Below are positions 63,796 to 64,000 of a stretch of 64,000 nucleotides of DNA, one piece after another; the stretch's first letter is position 1, and the number at the start of each line of letters is the position of its first letter. Location: contig CAVTEM010000002.1 in NCBI GenBank assembly GCA_963733845.1, positions 124,001 through 188,000 on the forward strand, read 5' to 3'. This DNA is from DATFQE01 sp963733845 (GTDB lineage Bacteria > Actinomycetota > Thermoleophilia > Gaiellales > Gaiellaceae). The notes beneath the pieces were generated by a model. That model had not been told where the DNA came from, did not search any database, and saw nothing but the letters and a program-made list of their open reading frames with translations. The position numbers and the translations under genes are program-made.

Positions 63796-64000
63796 GTGAA
63801 CGCAGTGACGCCCTCGTGGTCAGTGACTCGCCGACGGCTCGACGCCGAGAGGCGGAGCTTCGCGTCCGTGGCCGAGGAGCACCTCGATGCCGTCTACCGC
63901 TTTCTCGTCTACCTGACCAAAGACGTGAACACAGCCGACGACCTCACCCAAGAGACCTTCACCCGGGCGTTGAACGCCTGGGGTCGCTTCGACGAGCGGC
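63796..64000 (+). CDS. sigma-70 family RNA polymerase sigma factor (ECF type), N-terminal fragment
   Basis: The gene runs off the right edge; 68 codons are present. GTG 63796 is preceded by AGAGGAGG. After a short basic lead (VTRRLDAERRSF), region 2 reads EEHLDAVYRFLVYLTKDVNT, DDLTQETFTRALNAWGRFDE, the usual ECF pattern of helix 2.1 and D-x-x-Q-E-x-F in 2.2. Region 4 is outside the window, so the ECF group cannot be assigned. The phased repeat array directly upstream may control it. Confidence 0.85.
   Translation, partial: MNAVTPSWSVTRRRLDAERRSFASVAEEHLDAVYRFLVYLTKDVNTADDLTQETFTRALNAWGRFDER

Overview
The window is strongly GC-rich, uses GTG and TTG starts freely, and is packed with short-overlap operons. 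Gene content and order (phoH-ybeY-dgkA-cdd-era; lepA-hemW-hrcA-dnaJ-prmA-mtaB; holA-comEC-comEA opposite rpsT; group III phosphofructokinase; DUF2277, DUF1360 and DUF6197 proteins) point to a high-GC actinobacterium, most plausibly of the class Thermoleophilia (Gaiellales or Solirubrobacterales type). This is an inference from content, not a phylogeny. Almost everything is chromosomal housekeeping. I see no prophage, CRISPR array, complete IS element or recognisable defence island.

Layout. 0-7 kb: edge fragment of a REP-associated tyrosine transposase with a REP-like palindrome, small membrane proteins, a calcineurin-like phosphoesterase, and a secreted phosphatase followed by a 5'-nucleotidase-type gene. 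7-17 kb: HtrA-type protease, LuxR-type response regulator and histidine kinase, an MFS exporter / PAP2 / exported His-motif protein run, a short sigma-70 factor and an ABC-2 exporter. 17-25.5 kb: uvrB, a large cyclase-ATPase regulator, lytic transglycosylase, coaE, rpsA. 25.5-31.3 kb: a badly fragmented extracellular nuclease gene, a composite repeat, and polA. 31-39.5 kb: a LarA-like protein, the livKHMGF branched-chain amino-acid transporter, tRNA-Leu(CAA), and a phosphofructokinase with PPi-type motifs. 39.5-45 kb: a second copy of the composite repeat, then a five-gene minus-strand run deoC / aldehyde dehydrogenase / truncated aldehyde dehydrogenase / TrpC-like / GT39-like. 45-64 kb: era-cdd-dgkA-ybeY-phoH, a PLP decarboxylase, the translation/chaperone run yqeY-HIT-mtaB-prmA-dnaJ-hrcA-hemW-lepA-murJ, rpsT, holA, comEC, comEA and the start of an ECF-type sigma factor.

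Sequence quality matters here. At least 14 genes carry single-base frame breaks, including essential ones (polA three times, rpsA, era, holA). In nearly every case the neighbouring frame supplies the missing family sequence, so most breaks are probably indel errors in a draft or metagenomic assembly. I annotate these genes at full extent and mark the break.

The most interesting non-routine signals are: (i) a helically phased array of GTGACG/GTGCCG half-sites upstream of the last sigma factor, with two-copy versions elsewhere; (ii) a roughly 170 bp composite intergenic repeat ending in a perfect REP-like palindrome, in the same window as a RAYT gene; (iii) a -10 hexamer 6-8 bases before the start codon of several core genes, implying leaderless mRNAs; (iv) genes that seem to start at CTG inside a CTGA stop-start overlap; (v) an ALDH16-like arrangement split into two genes, next to a TrpC-like protein that lacks the catalytic residues.
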